Assembly: GCF_018760735.1 (NCBI RefSeq)
Contig: NZ_JAHHZN010000002.1
Location: 186,001 to 250,000, forward strand
Source of the DNA: Hymenobacter piscis
GTDB taxonomy: Bacteria > Bacteroidota > Bacteroidia > Cytophagales > Hymenobacteraceae
Reading direction: 5' to 3'
DNA length: 64,000 nt
The position numbers and the translations under genes were made by a program. Within the stretch, counting starts at the first letter, position 1. Every line of letters begins with the position of its first letter. Of the stretch, positions 1 through 7,314 are shown in pieces. The notes beneath the pieces are model-generated. The model was given only the letters and a program-made list of their open reading frames with translations. It had not been told where the DNA came from and did no database searches.

Positions 1-31
1 GGCAACAGCTACGTGGAAATCACGAATAGAG

Positions 32-128
32 GGAAATGAGTTGTCCGTGCTCAGTTGCCAGTTGTCAGGTCGTTCCTTGATACATAAACGACCTGACAAC
101 TAGCAACTGCACACGGACAACTCGTTTC
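32..128. repeat. Nested inverted repeat, GTTGTCAGTTGCC-type arms
   Basis: Left arm (about 32-75) and right arm (about 87-128) are largely complementary, with ACGACCTGACAAC matching GTTGTCAGGTCGT and CGGACAACTC matching GAGTTGTCCG. It abuts the stop codon of the minus-strand kinase at 130, so it probably works as its transcription terminator. The same arm vocabulary recurs near 18.1 kb and 21.3 kb. Confidence 0.8.
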
Positions 129-129
129 C

Positions 130-1317
130 TCATCCGTTCAGAATCACCCGGAAGGTGGTGCCGCGGCCGGGCTCACTCCACTTCACGAAGAGGCGGCCCT
201 TGTGGTAGTTCTCAATGATGCGCTTGGCCAGGGCCAGGCCCAGGCCCCAGCCCCGCTTTTTGGTGGTGTAGCCGGGCAGAAACACGCTCTGCATCTTGCT
301 TTTCGGGATGCCCTTGCCGGTATCGGTGATGTCGATGGCAATCTGGGACTTGTTGCGGATGGGGCGGCGCAGGTGCAGCGTGATGCTGCCGCGGCCGTCC
401 ATGGCGTCCACGGCGTTCTTGCAGATGTTCTCAATCACCCAGTCGAAGAGCGGAATATTCACCTGGGCGGGCGTGTCGGTGGGCAAATCGGTTTTCACCT
501 CGAAGCTCACCTTGCGCGACACCCGGCTTTGCAGGTAGCTGATGGCGTTTTCCGTTACGCGCAGAATGTTCTCATCCTGGAGTACCGGCACCGAGCCGAT
601 GTTGCTGAACCGCTCGGTAATGATTTCGAGCCGCCGGATATCCTTGCCCAACTCCTCCACAATGGGCTCATCGCGGAACCGTTCCGATTCGCGCAGGTAG
701 TGCTGCCAGCCCACCAGGCTGCTGAGCGGGGTGCCCAGTTGGTGGGCCGTTTCCTTGGCCAGGCCCACCCACACGCGGTTCTGCTCGGCCCGGCGCGAGT
801 AGCTGAACGCGAAGTAGGCAATGACGCCCAGGCAGCCGATGATGGCCAGCTGCACCAGCGGATAAAACCGGAGCTGGGTGAGCAGCGCCGACTCCTTATA
901 ATAGAGCCGGTTGCGCAGCCCCGCCCCGATTTCGATGACGATGGGCGGGTGCTGGTCGCGCATCTGGGCAATTTCGCCGCGCAGAAACCGGATGGACGCC
1001 GCCTCCGACGCGCCCTTGGGCACGTTCACGTTGCGGGTGTCGATGATGTTGTCGTCGCCGTCGGTGATGATGACGGGGATGGTTTTGTTGGCCTCAATGA
1101 TTTCGTCGTAGAGAAACGACAGGTTCGACTCCTCCTCCGTGTTGATGATGTAGCGCTGGGTTTTGGCATAGAGGTCAATCTGCTGGCGTTCCCGCTCGGA
1201 TAGGCGCTGCACCAGAATGTTGGTATACACCACCGTGGCCGCCCCAATCAGCAGGGCCACCCCCACGATGATGAGCTTGATGCGGGACTTCTGATCGTAG
1301 ATGGGAATGGGGAGCAC
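130..1317 (-). CDS. Membrane sensor histidine kinase
   Basis: This is a two-transmembrane sensor kinase that should autophosphorylate on histidine and pass the phosphate to a response regulator not present beside it. Counting from GTG 1317 (395 aa), membrane helices lie at about 12-34 and 150-173 with an extracytoplasmic sensor region of about 115 residues between them. The H-box is ETAHQLGTPLSSL with His about 192, followed by the N-box ENICKNAVDAM, G1 DTGKGIP and G2 GWGLGLALAKRI. The frame stays open to an ATG at 1422, but those 35 residues are Arg/Gly-rich and contain a promoter-like TATCTTCG on the minus strand near 1365-1372, so I prefer the GTG. It is divergent from hemA. The family call is firm; the stimulus is unknown. 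Confidence 0.85.
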   Translation of the reverse strand: MLPIPIYDQKSRIKLIIVGVALLIGAATVVYTNILVQRLSERERQQIDLYAKTQRYIINTEEESNLSFLYDEIIEANKTIPVIITDGDDNIIDTRNVNVPKGASEAASIRFLRGEIAQMRDQHPPIVIEIGAGLRNRLYYKESALLTQLRFYPLVQLAIIGCLGVIAYFAFSYSRRAEQNRVWVGLAKETAHQLGTPLSSLVGWQHYLRESERFRDEPIVEELGKDIRRLEIITERFSNIGSVPVLQDENILRVTENAISYLQSRVSRKVSFEVKTDLPTDTPAQVNIPLFDWVIENICKNAVDAMDGRGSITLHLRRPIRNKSQIAIDITDTGKGIPKSKMQSVFLPGYTTKKRGWGLGLALAKRIIENYHKGRLFVKWSEPGRGTTFRVILNG

Positions 1318-1550
1318 GGAGGACCTGAAAACGGGGTGGCAGACGTGCCGGATACGGCCGGCACCCCGGCGAAGATACAGTTCCGACCCCGGCCGGAACC
1401 CGGCCCGGCCGCGGGCGCCCACTGTTTTTCACCTGTTTTAGCGGCCCGGAAACGCCGTTAGCCGTCGGTAACGGCCTTTATGCGGCCAATATTGCCGCCG
1501 GCCGAACCCCGAGGGGCTATCAACTGTTTTTACCCTAGCAATTTGTAACG

Positions 1551-1558
1551 TATTTTTG
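1551..1558 (+). promoter_or_regulatory. Bacteroidota -7 box for hemA
   Basis: TATTTTTG matches the Bacteroidota -7 consensus TAnnTTTG and stands 28 bases before the hemA ATG. The upstream -33 TTG element is not clear. Confidence 0.5.
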
Positions 1559-1586
1559 CCCCCTGATTTTCGCACTAGCACCTGCT

Positions 1587-2858
1587 ATGCTCCATCCATT
1601 CAAGGCCGTCAGTTTATCGTTCAAGAAAGCCCCGCTCGCCATCCGCGAGCTGATTGCGCTTGATGAGGCCGCCTGCCGCCACTTCCTGCACACCCTCCAC
1701 CACGACCTGGGCCTCTCCGACCTGCTGGTGCTCAGTACCTGCAACCGCACGGAGGTCTACTATTCGGCCGAGCGCGACCAGAGCCCCTCCATCATTGAGG
1801 CCCTGGGCCGGCTCAAGGGCCTGGCCGAGGTCAGTGAGTTCTTCCCCTATTTCGACGTCCTCGACGCCCACCACGATGCCGTGCAGCACCTCTTCGAGGT
1901 GGCCATGGGCCTCGATGCCCAGGTAGTCGGCGACCTGCAGATCAGCAACCAGGTCAAGCAGGCCTACCAGTGGTCGGCCGATGCCGACGCGGCGGGTCCG
2001 TTTCTGCACCGCCTGCTGCACACCGTTTTCTTCACCAACAAGCGCGTGCAGCAGGAAACCTCGTTCCGCGACGGGGCCGCCTCCACCTCCTATGCCGCCC
2101 TGGAGCTGGTGGAAGAGCTGACCGCCGACGTGGCCAACCCCCGCGTGCTGGTGGTGGGCCTGGGCGAAATCGGGGCCGACGTATGCCGCCACTTTGGCGA
2201 CAGCAAAATCTTCACCGACGTGACCATCTGCAACCGCACCCGCGCCAAGGCCGAAGCCCTGGCTGAGGAGTGCGGCCTGCGCCTCATCGATTTTGAAGAC
2301 CTGGCCGGGGCCCTGCGCGAGGCCGATGTCATCATCAGCAGCATTGCCCACGCCGAGCCCTTCTTCACCAAAGCCCTGGTGGCCAATCTGGAGGTGCTCA
2401 GCTACAAGTTCTTCATCGACCTCTCGGTGCCCCGCAGCATTGCCGCCGACGTGGAGCAGGTACCCGGCGTGCTGGTCTATAACATTGACGCTATCCAGAG
2501 CAAGGCCTCGGCCGCCCTGGAGCGCCGCCTGGCCGCCGTGCCACAGGTGCGCGCCATCATTGCCGAAAGCATGGTGGGCCTTCAGGACTGGACCAAGGAA
2601 ATGATGGTGTCGCCCACCATCCAGAAGCTCAAGAACGCGCTGGAGCAGATCCGCCTCGAGGAGATGGACCGCTACCAGAAAAAGCTGAGCCCCGAGGAAA
2701 CCAAGCGCCTCGACGACATCACCCGCTCGCTGATGCAGAAAATCCTCAAGCAGCCCGTGCTCCAGCTCAAGGCCGCCTGCAAACGCGGCGAGGCCGACCA
2801 GCTCATCGACACGCTCACCGACCTCTTCGACCTGGAGCGCCAGCCCGACGTGGCCTAG
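1587..2858 (+). CDS. hemA: Glutamyl-tRNA reductase
   Basis: HemA reduces glutamyl-tRNA to glutamate-1-semialdehyde with NADPH, the first committed step of C5-pathway tetrapyrrole synthesis in the cytoplasm. At 423 aa it has the normal family length. The catalytic motif STCNRTEVY places the nucleophilic cysteine at residue 52. The Rossmann motif GLGEIG starts at residue 191, and the C-terminal helical dimerisation domain is complete. The ATG at 1587 follows a -7 box at 1551 with a short leader. The gene is monocistronic, ending in a strong hairpin at 2889-2940; no other heme gene is in the window. Confidence 0.95.
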   Translation: MLHPFKAVSLSFKKAPLAIRELIALDEAACRHFLHTLHHDLGLSDLLVLSTCNRTEVYYSAERDQSPSIIEALGRLKGLAEVSEFFPYFDVLDAHHDAVQHLFEVAMGLDAQVVGDLQISNQVKQAYQWSADADAAGPFLHRLLHTVFFTNKRVQQETSFRDGAASTSYAALELVEELTADVANPRVLVVGLGEIGADVCRHFGDSKIFTDVTICNRTRAKAEALAEECGLRLIDFEDLAGALREADVIISSIAHAEPFFTKALVANLEVLSYKFFIDLSVPRSIAADVEQVPGVLVYNIDAIQSKASAALERRLAAVPQVRAIIAESMVGLQDWTKEMMVSPTIQKLKNALEQIRLEEMDRYQKKLSPEETKRLDDITRSLMQKILKQPVLQLKAACKRGEADQLIDTLTDLFDLERQPDVA

Positions 2859-2888
2859 CCCAACTCAGCAGCCCAACACTCAGGTAAG

Positions 2889-2940
2889 CAGCAAAAGCCA
2901 GCGGCCCGACTCATCTGAGTCGGGCCGCTGGCTTTTGCTG
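2889..2940. terminator. Bidirectional terminator between hemA and arsR-like gene
   Basis: A perfect 25-bp inverted repeat (CAGCAAAAGCCAGCGG arm) with a 2-3 base loop separates the convergent hemA and ArsR-type genes. The AAAA/TTTT near the stem base supplies a U-tract in both directions. Confidence 0.8.
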
Positions 2941-2964
2941 ACGTTCAGCACCACCACAAAGGGG

Positions 2965-3273
2965 CTAAATCGTGTCGCAGCACTCTTCCAGCGAGTCGAT
3001 TACATCGAGCAGCTTCGGAATGGAGAGGGAGTAGTAGATTTTGGTGCCCACCTTGAAGGAGGACAGAATGCCCCGGTCTTTAAGGGTGATCAGGTGCTGG
3101 GAAGCAATGGCCTGGGGCAGGTCAAGAGAACGGTAGATTTCCGTGACGGTCATCTTATCCTCTTTGCCCAGCAGGTCCACAATGGCCAGCCGTTTGGGGT
3201 GGGCCAGCACTTTGAGCATGGCCGCCGCCTTATCTACTTTTTTGGATTCTACTCGTGAAAGCAATGGTTTCAT
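2965..3273 (-). CDS. ArsR-family winged-helix regulator
   Basis: This 102-residue protein has the ArsR/SmtB fold: helical N-terminus, then LAHPKRLAIVDLLG, the recognition region VTEIYRSLDLPQAIASQHLITLKDRGIL and a beta-wing VGTKIYYSLS. It should bind DNA as a dimer. The usual ELCVCDL metal-binding motif of the recognition helix is absent, but a terminal LEECC pair of cysteines could serve metal or redox sensing (inference). It converges with hemA across a terminator. An inverted repeat TTGCAC-CC-GTGCAA at 3395-3408 lies in its upstream gap and could be an operator. Confidence 0.85.
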   Translation of the reverse strand: MKPLLSRVESKKVDKAAAMLKVLAHPKRLAIVDLLGKEDKMTVTEIYRSLDLPQAIASQHLITLKDRGILSSFKVGTKIYYSLSIPKLLDVIDSLEECCDTI

Positions 3274-3618
3274 ATGTCGTTACAACGGTGGTACCAAGGG
3301 GTAGGTATGCAGGAATAGGGCTAATACGATATTTTAAACCCGCAAAGTTCCTTGGAGTGTACCTGAGCTGAAAAAAATTACGGAAAGAAGAAAATTGCAC
3401 CCGTGCAAACTCATACGCCACGCGGAGGGCCAAAGACAAAACCCGGGCGCCGGGGCTGCTTACCGGTCGAGCTTGCCGAAGGGCGACTCCTTGTATAGTA
3501 TTTATCTTATATACGCAGTTAGTACCTGATTAGGATTGCCTTGGCTGCTCTGGGGTGTGGCGGGCCGCCCCGGGGTGCGTACCTTTGCCCCGAAATTTTA
3601 TACCCACCCCCACCGCCC
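3274..3618. promoter_or_regulatory. Divergent AT-rich intergenic region with palindrome and promoter
   Basis: This 345-bp gap between divergent genes is AT-richer than its surroundings. It holds the palindrome TTGCAC-CC-GTGCAA (3395-3408), an AACTTTGC box facing left near 3345, and a strong rightward -7 box TACCTTTG at 3580-3587, 31 bases before the dehydrogenase ATG. I see no gene in it. Confidence 0.5.
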
Positions 3619-4848
3619 ATGAAAGAGTTGCTGGCCAAGTTTGAAAATAAGCGCCCCGAAATCGTGTTTGAATGGCAGGATGCCGAAACCGAAGCCGAGG
3701 GCTGGGTGGTCATCAACTCCCTGCGCGGGGGGGCGGCCGGCGGCGGCACCCGCATGCGCAAGGGCCTCGACAAGCGCGAAGTGGAAAGCCTGGCCAAAAC
3801 GATGGAAGTGAAGTTCACCGTGTCGGGGCCGGCCATCGGCGGAGCCAAGTCGGGCATCAACTTCGACCCCCAGGACCCGCGCCGACGCGGCGTGCTGGAG
3901 CGCTGGTATCGGGCCGTGATTCCGCTGCTGAAAGCCTACTACGGCACCGGCGGCGACCTGAACGTGGACGAAATCCACGACGTAATTCCCATTACCGAGG
4001 ACTACGGCCTCTGGCACCCCCAGGAAGGCGTGGTGAACGGCCACTACCGCGCCACCGAGCCCCAGAAGATTCAGAAGCTGGGCCAGCTGCGCCAGGGCGT
4101 GGTGAAGGTGCTCGAAGATGCCACCTTCACGCCTGACCTGAGCCGCAAGTACACCGTGGCCGACCTGATTACCGGCTACGGCGTGGCCGAGGCCGTGCGC
4201 CACTACTACGCGCTCTGGGGCGGCCGCTCGGTGGCCGGCAAGCGGGCCATCGTGCAGGGCTGGGGCAACGTGGGCGCGGCGGCGGCCTACTACCTGGCCA
4301 GCCAGGGCGCCCGCGTCACGGGCATCATCGACCGGGCCGGGGGCCTGCTCCGGGAAGACGGCTTCTCGCTGGAGGAAATCCGCAGCCTGTTCCTCAACCG
4401 CAACGGCAACGAGCTGGCCGCCGACAACCGGCTCTCCTTTGAGGAGGTGAACCAGCGCATCTGGAGCAGCGGGGCCGAAATCTTTATTCCGGCCGCTGCC
4501 TCGCGCCTCGTTACGCGGCAGCAGGTGGAGCAGCTGGCGGCCGGCGGCCTGGAGGTGATTTCCTGCGGGGCCAACGTGCCCTTCCAGGACCCCGAAATCT
4601 TCTTCGGCCCCACCGGCGAGTTTGCCGATGCCCAGGTGAGCGTGATTCCCGACTTCATTGCCAACTGCGGCATGGCCCGGGTATTCGCCTACCTGATGGA
4701 ATCCAACGCCGAAATCACCGACCAGGCCATCTTCCGGGATACGTCCCGCGTGATCCGGGCGGCCCTGGAGCGCACCCGCGCCCAGGGCGAGGCCACCACC
4801 GGCCTGGCCCAGAAGTCGTTTGAAATGGCCCTGCGCCAACTGGTGTAA
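3619..4848 (+). CDS. Glu/Leu/Phe/Val-type amino acid dehydrogenase
   Basis: This enzyme should oxidatively deaminate an amino acid (most likely glutamate) with NAD(P). The ELFV dimerisation/catalytic domain shows GGAAGGGTRMRKGL, then GPAIGGAKSGINFDP with the catalytic lysine, followed by the Rossmann motif GWGNVGAAAAYYLA. From ATG 3619 it is 409 aa, near the family norm. The frame opens 26 codons earlier at 3541, but the -7 box TACCTTTGCC at 3580 lies inside that stretch, which fixes the start at 3619. A second ELFV enzyme lies at 21.3 kb and is closer to leucine dehydrogenase. Substrate specificity cannot be settled by eye. Confidence 0.9.
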   Translation: MKELLAKFENKRPEIVFEWQDAETEAEGWVVINSLRGGAAGGGTRMRKGLDKREVESLAKTMEVKFTVSGPAIGGAKSGINFDPQDPRRRGVLERWYRAVIPLLKAYYGTGGDLNVDEIHDVIPITEDYGLWHPQEGVVNGHYRATEPQKIQKLGQLRQGVVKVLEDATFTPDLSRKYTVADLITGYGVAEAVRHYYALWGGRSVAGKRAIVQGWGNVGAAAAYYLASQGARVTGIIDRAGGLLREDGFSLEEIRSLFLNRNGNELAADNRLSFEEVNQRIWSSGAEIFIPAAASRLVTRQQVEQLAAGGLEVISCGANVPFQDPEIFFGPTGEFADAQVSVIPDFIANCGMARVFAYLMESNAEITDQAIFRDTSRVIRAALERTRAQGEATTGLAQKSFEMALRQLV

Positions 4849-4873
4849 TTAGCCGCGCCCGGCACCGTTCCGG

Positions 4874-4903
4874 GGCCGCCGGCAGCCCGGGCTGTCGGCG
4901 GCC
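4874..4903 (+). terminator. Hairpin after dehydrogenase gene
   Basis: GGCCGCCGGCAG and CTGTCGGCGGCC form a 12-bp stem with one G-U pair around CCCGGG, 25 bases after the stop. There is only a short T-run, so terminator function is probable rather than certain. Confidence 0.5.
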
Positions 4904-5025
4904 TTTGCGTGTCCCCGGTTCAGAAAGGACAAACAGTCGGGGCCATTGCGCGTTAGTACTACTTGGTTCCGGCGTCGGCTCCTTGCCTTCCCGGCCGTTC
5001 AACAGCTCACTTTCTCCCCCTGCCT

Positions 5026-6189
5026 ATGTCATTCCCGGACCTGATGGATTACCAGCTGCTCGGCATTGCGGTGCAGCAATACCTGATTGCCATCGGCATT
5101 CTGCTGGCCGGTTTCGCCCTGAAAAACTTGGTATCGCGCCTGCTCACGAAGGCGCTGTTCCGCTTCTTCAAGCGAGTGGGCGAAGGCGTAACGGAGCACC
5201 AGTTTCACGAGCTGCTGATCCGGCCTATCTCGGTGGTCATCTTCCTGATTACCATTTTTGTTGCCTACAGCGTGCTCGACATTCCGGTGCGCACGGCCGA
5301 GCTGGTGCGTAATACGCCCTGGTTCGAGGTATTTGCCTTCCGAGCCTACCAGATTGCCTTTATCACGGGCGTCACCTGGGTTTTACTGCGCATGATTGAT
5401 TTGGCGGTGCTCGTGTTCATGAAGCGCGCCCTGCGCGACCCCTCCCGCCTGACCAACCAGCTCGTGCCCTTCGCCCGCGACCTGATCAAGCTGTTCGTGG
5501 CCATCGTGGCTTTCCTCATCATTCTGGCCCGGGTATTTGCCGTCGATGTGACGGCCGTGGTGGGTGGTTTGGGCATTGGCGGCCTGGCCGTGGCCTTCGC
5601 CGCCAAGGAAAGCCTGGAAAACCTGCTGGCTTCGTTCACCATCTTCCTCGATCAGCCCTTCGTGGTGGGCGACCTGGTGAGCGTGGGCGACCTGACGGGC
5701 ACGGTGGAGAAGATTGGCTTCCGCAGCACGCGCATCCGCACCGTGGAAAAAAGCTACGTCACGGTACCCAATAAGTCCATGATCGACAAGCCCTTGGACA
5801 ACCTCTCGCGGCGCACGGCCCGCCGGGTGTTCTTCATGATGTCGCTCACCCAGATGACCAGCAGTGAGCAGCTCCACCGCATCCTCCACCAGATCCGCAC
5901 CGACATCCTCGGCCACGACTTGGTCGACCCCGACGTGCAGGTGAAGTTCACCTCCCTGACCTCCAACTCCAAGGACGTGCGCGTGCAGTACTACGTGCGC
6001 ACCGACAGCTACGACGAGTACCTGACGGTGATGGAGGAAATCAACTTCTGCATCGTGTCGGCGGTGGAAGAGAACGGGGCCAGCTTCGTGGACACCACCA
6101 TGACGCGCTTCTCCGGCTCCGAAGGCGGCAGTCCCGACCTGCCGCGCAGCCTCAAGCAATCGGGCGGCCAGTCCATTGCCAGCTCCTAG
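5026..6189 (+). CDS. Mechanosensitive ion channel, MscS family
   Basis: An inner-membrane channel that should open under membrane tension and release osmolytes. From ATG 5026 it is 387 aa. Four hydrophobic helices precede and include the pore helix, recognisable as Gly/Ala-rich GGLGIGGLAVAFAAKESLENLLASF (written here in part as its hallmark). The beta domain follows with DQPFVVGDLV and VPNKSMIDKPLDN. An upstream in-frame start at 4963 would add 21 unrelated residues. A smaller MscS paralogue lies at 62.6 kb. The gene converges with the TerB-like gene across a 45-bp perfect hairpin. Confidence 0.9.
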   Translation: MSFPDLMDYQLLGIAVQQYLIAIGILLAGFALKNLVSRLLTKALFRFFKRVGEGVTEHQFHELLIRPISVVIFLITIFVAYSVLDIPVRTAELVRNTPWFEVFAFRAYQIAFITGVTWVLLRMIDLAVLVFMKRALRDPSRLTNQLVPFARDLIKLFVAIVAFLIILARVFAVDVTAVVGGLGIGGLAVAFAAKESLENLLASFTIFLDQPFVVGDLVSVGDLTGTVEKIGFRSTRIRTVEKSYVTVPNKSMIDKPLDNLSRRTARRVFFMMSLTQMTSSEQLHRILHQIRTDILGHDLVDPDVQVKFTSLTSNSKDVRVQYYVRTDSYDEYLTVMEEINFCIVSAVEENGASFVDTTMTRFSGSEGGSPDLPRSLKQSGGQSIASS

Positions 6190-6201
6190 CCTGTTGGCTG
6201 T

Positions 6202-6302
6202 TAGCTGAATAAAATAACACGAAGGACCCTGGCTTATAAGAGCGACCTGTTGTTGCAGTCGCTCTTATAAGCCAGGGTCCTTCGTGTTATTTTATTCAGC
6301 TA
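6202..6302. terminator. 45-bp perfect inverted repeat between convergent genes
   Basis: Arms 6202-6246 and 6258-6302 are perfectly complementary over 45 bases around an 11-base loop. The arm begins TAGCTGAATAAAATAACACG and contains CGAAGGACC, linking it to the repeat cores near 24.6 kb and 61.3 kb. It sits between two convergent genes, so it can terminate both. Confidence 0.85.
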
Positions 6303-6312
6303 GTGGCCCAAC

Positions 6313-7182
6313 CTACCGGCCGCCACCGAGCAGACCGCCGAGCAGGCCGCCCATGCCGCCGCCGAGCAGGCCACCGAGGCCGCCGCCGCCGGAGCTGCGG
6401 GGCTGGGAGTTCGGCTGACCGCCGAGGCCGCCGCTGCCCACGTGGGAGCCCTGCTGGGGATAGTTGCCGTACTGGCCCTGCTGCTGGCCGCCGCCCATGG
6501 CGCCGCCGAGCAAGCCACCACCCAGCAAGCCGCCAAGCAGACCGCCCATGCCGCTCTGGGCCGCACCGCCGAGCAGGCCGCCCATGCCGCTGTTCATCAG
6601 GCCACCGCCCATGCCGCCGGCGCTCTGGCCCCGGCCGCCCATTACTTTGGAGATAACCATGGGCGCTACCACGCCCAGCAAGCCGGCCATGAGGGCACTT
6701 TTCGGAATGCCAGCTCCTTCCAGCTTATCCGTAATCCCCCCGAAAAAGCTCTGCTTGGCCGGGTCGCTGGCGTCGTGGGGCACGTGGGCCGCCTGGTCCA
6801 CTACCTGTTCCAGGGTATTGGTTTGCTGCTGGCTGATGCCCAGGTAAGCCGAAATCTTGTTGACCATGTCTTCCTCCGTGTTGGAGTAGGCGCCGTCGGC
6901 GCGGGCAAAGCTTATCAGGTCCGTTACCAGCGAAAAGCGCAGGTCGCTGCCGCGCAGGGCATCGAGGTTGCTTTTGATGGTTTCGTTGGTGGCATCCTTG
7001 GCGGCGGCCAGCACCTGCTGGGTGGCGCCGCCGCTTAGGCCGGCCTGGTGGGCCAGCTGCTGCAGGAACTCCACTTCGGGGGCCGAGGCCTCGCGGTCGG
7101 CGGAAGCCAGGCTGGCAATAACGCTCAGGTAAGCAGCTTTTTCCTGGTCGGAATAATTCTGGAGCAATTGGGAATCGTTCAT
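6313..7182 (-). CDS. TerB-like helical protein with Gly-rich tail
   Basis: The N-terminal 140 residues form an acidic all-helical domain resembling TerB/DUF533 (QEKAAYLSVIASLASADREASAPEVEFLQQLA; SFARADGAYSNTEEDMVNKIS), quoted here as two separate segments. A short hydrophobic stretch follows (ALMAGLLGVVAPMVISKV, about 165-182), and the last 100 residues are low-complexity Gly/Met/Gln with repeated GGLLGG. TerB-like domains occur in tellurite-resistance and stress proteins; the tail could mediate assembly or membrane association (inference). It is 289 aa and stands alone. Exact role unknown. Confidence 0.75.
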   Translation of the reverse strand: MNDSQLLQNYSDQEKAAYLSVIASLASADREASAPEVEFLQQLAHQAGLSGGATQQVLAAAKDATNETIKSNLDALRGSDLRFSLVTDLISFARADGAYSNTEEDMVNKISAYLGISQQQTNTLEQVVDQAAHVPHDASDPAKQSFFGGITDKLEGAGIPKSALMAGLLGVVAPMVISKVMGGRGQSAGGMGGGLMNSGMGGLLGGAAQSGMGGLLGGLLGGGLLGGAMGGGQQQGQYGNYPQQGSHVGSGGLGGQPNSQPRSSGGGGLGGLLGGGMGGLLGGLLGGGR

Positions 7183-7314
7183 GGGAAGGAGAGTAGAGTG
7201 GGTGATGATTCTGCCCCCTTAACGCACAGTTTGCGGTTGAGGTTGGCCGCGGATTCCACCAGCGGCAAATGAACCAGAATTCCCGGCTGCTGGGCCTTGG
7301 CGGAGGTTTCTTGC

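Noticed and set aside
3541..3618. 26-residue extension of the dehydrogenase
   Set aside because: Contains the exact -7 box TACCTTTG, so it lies upstream of transcription start.
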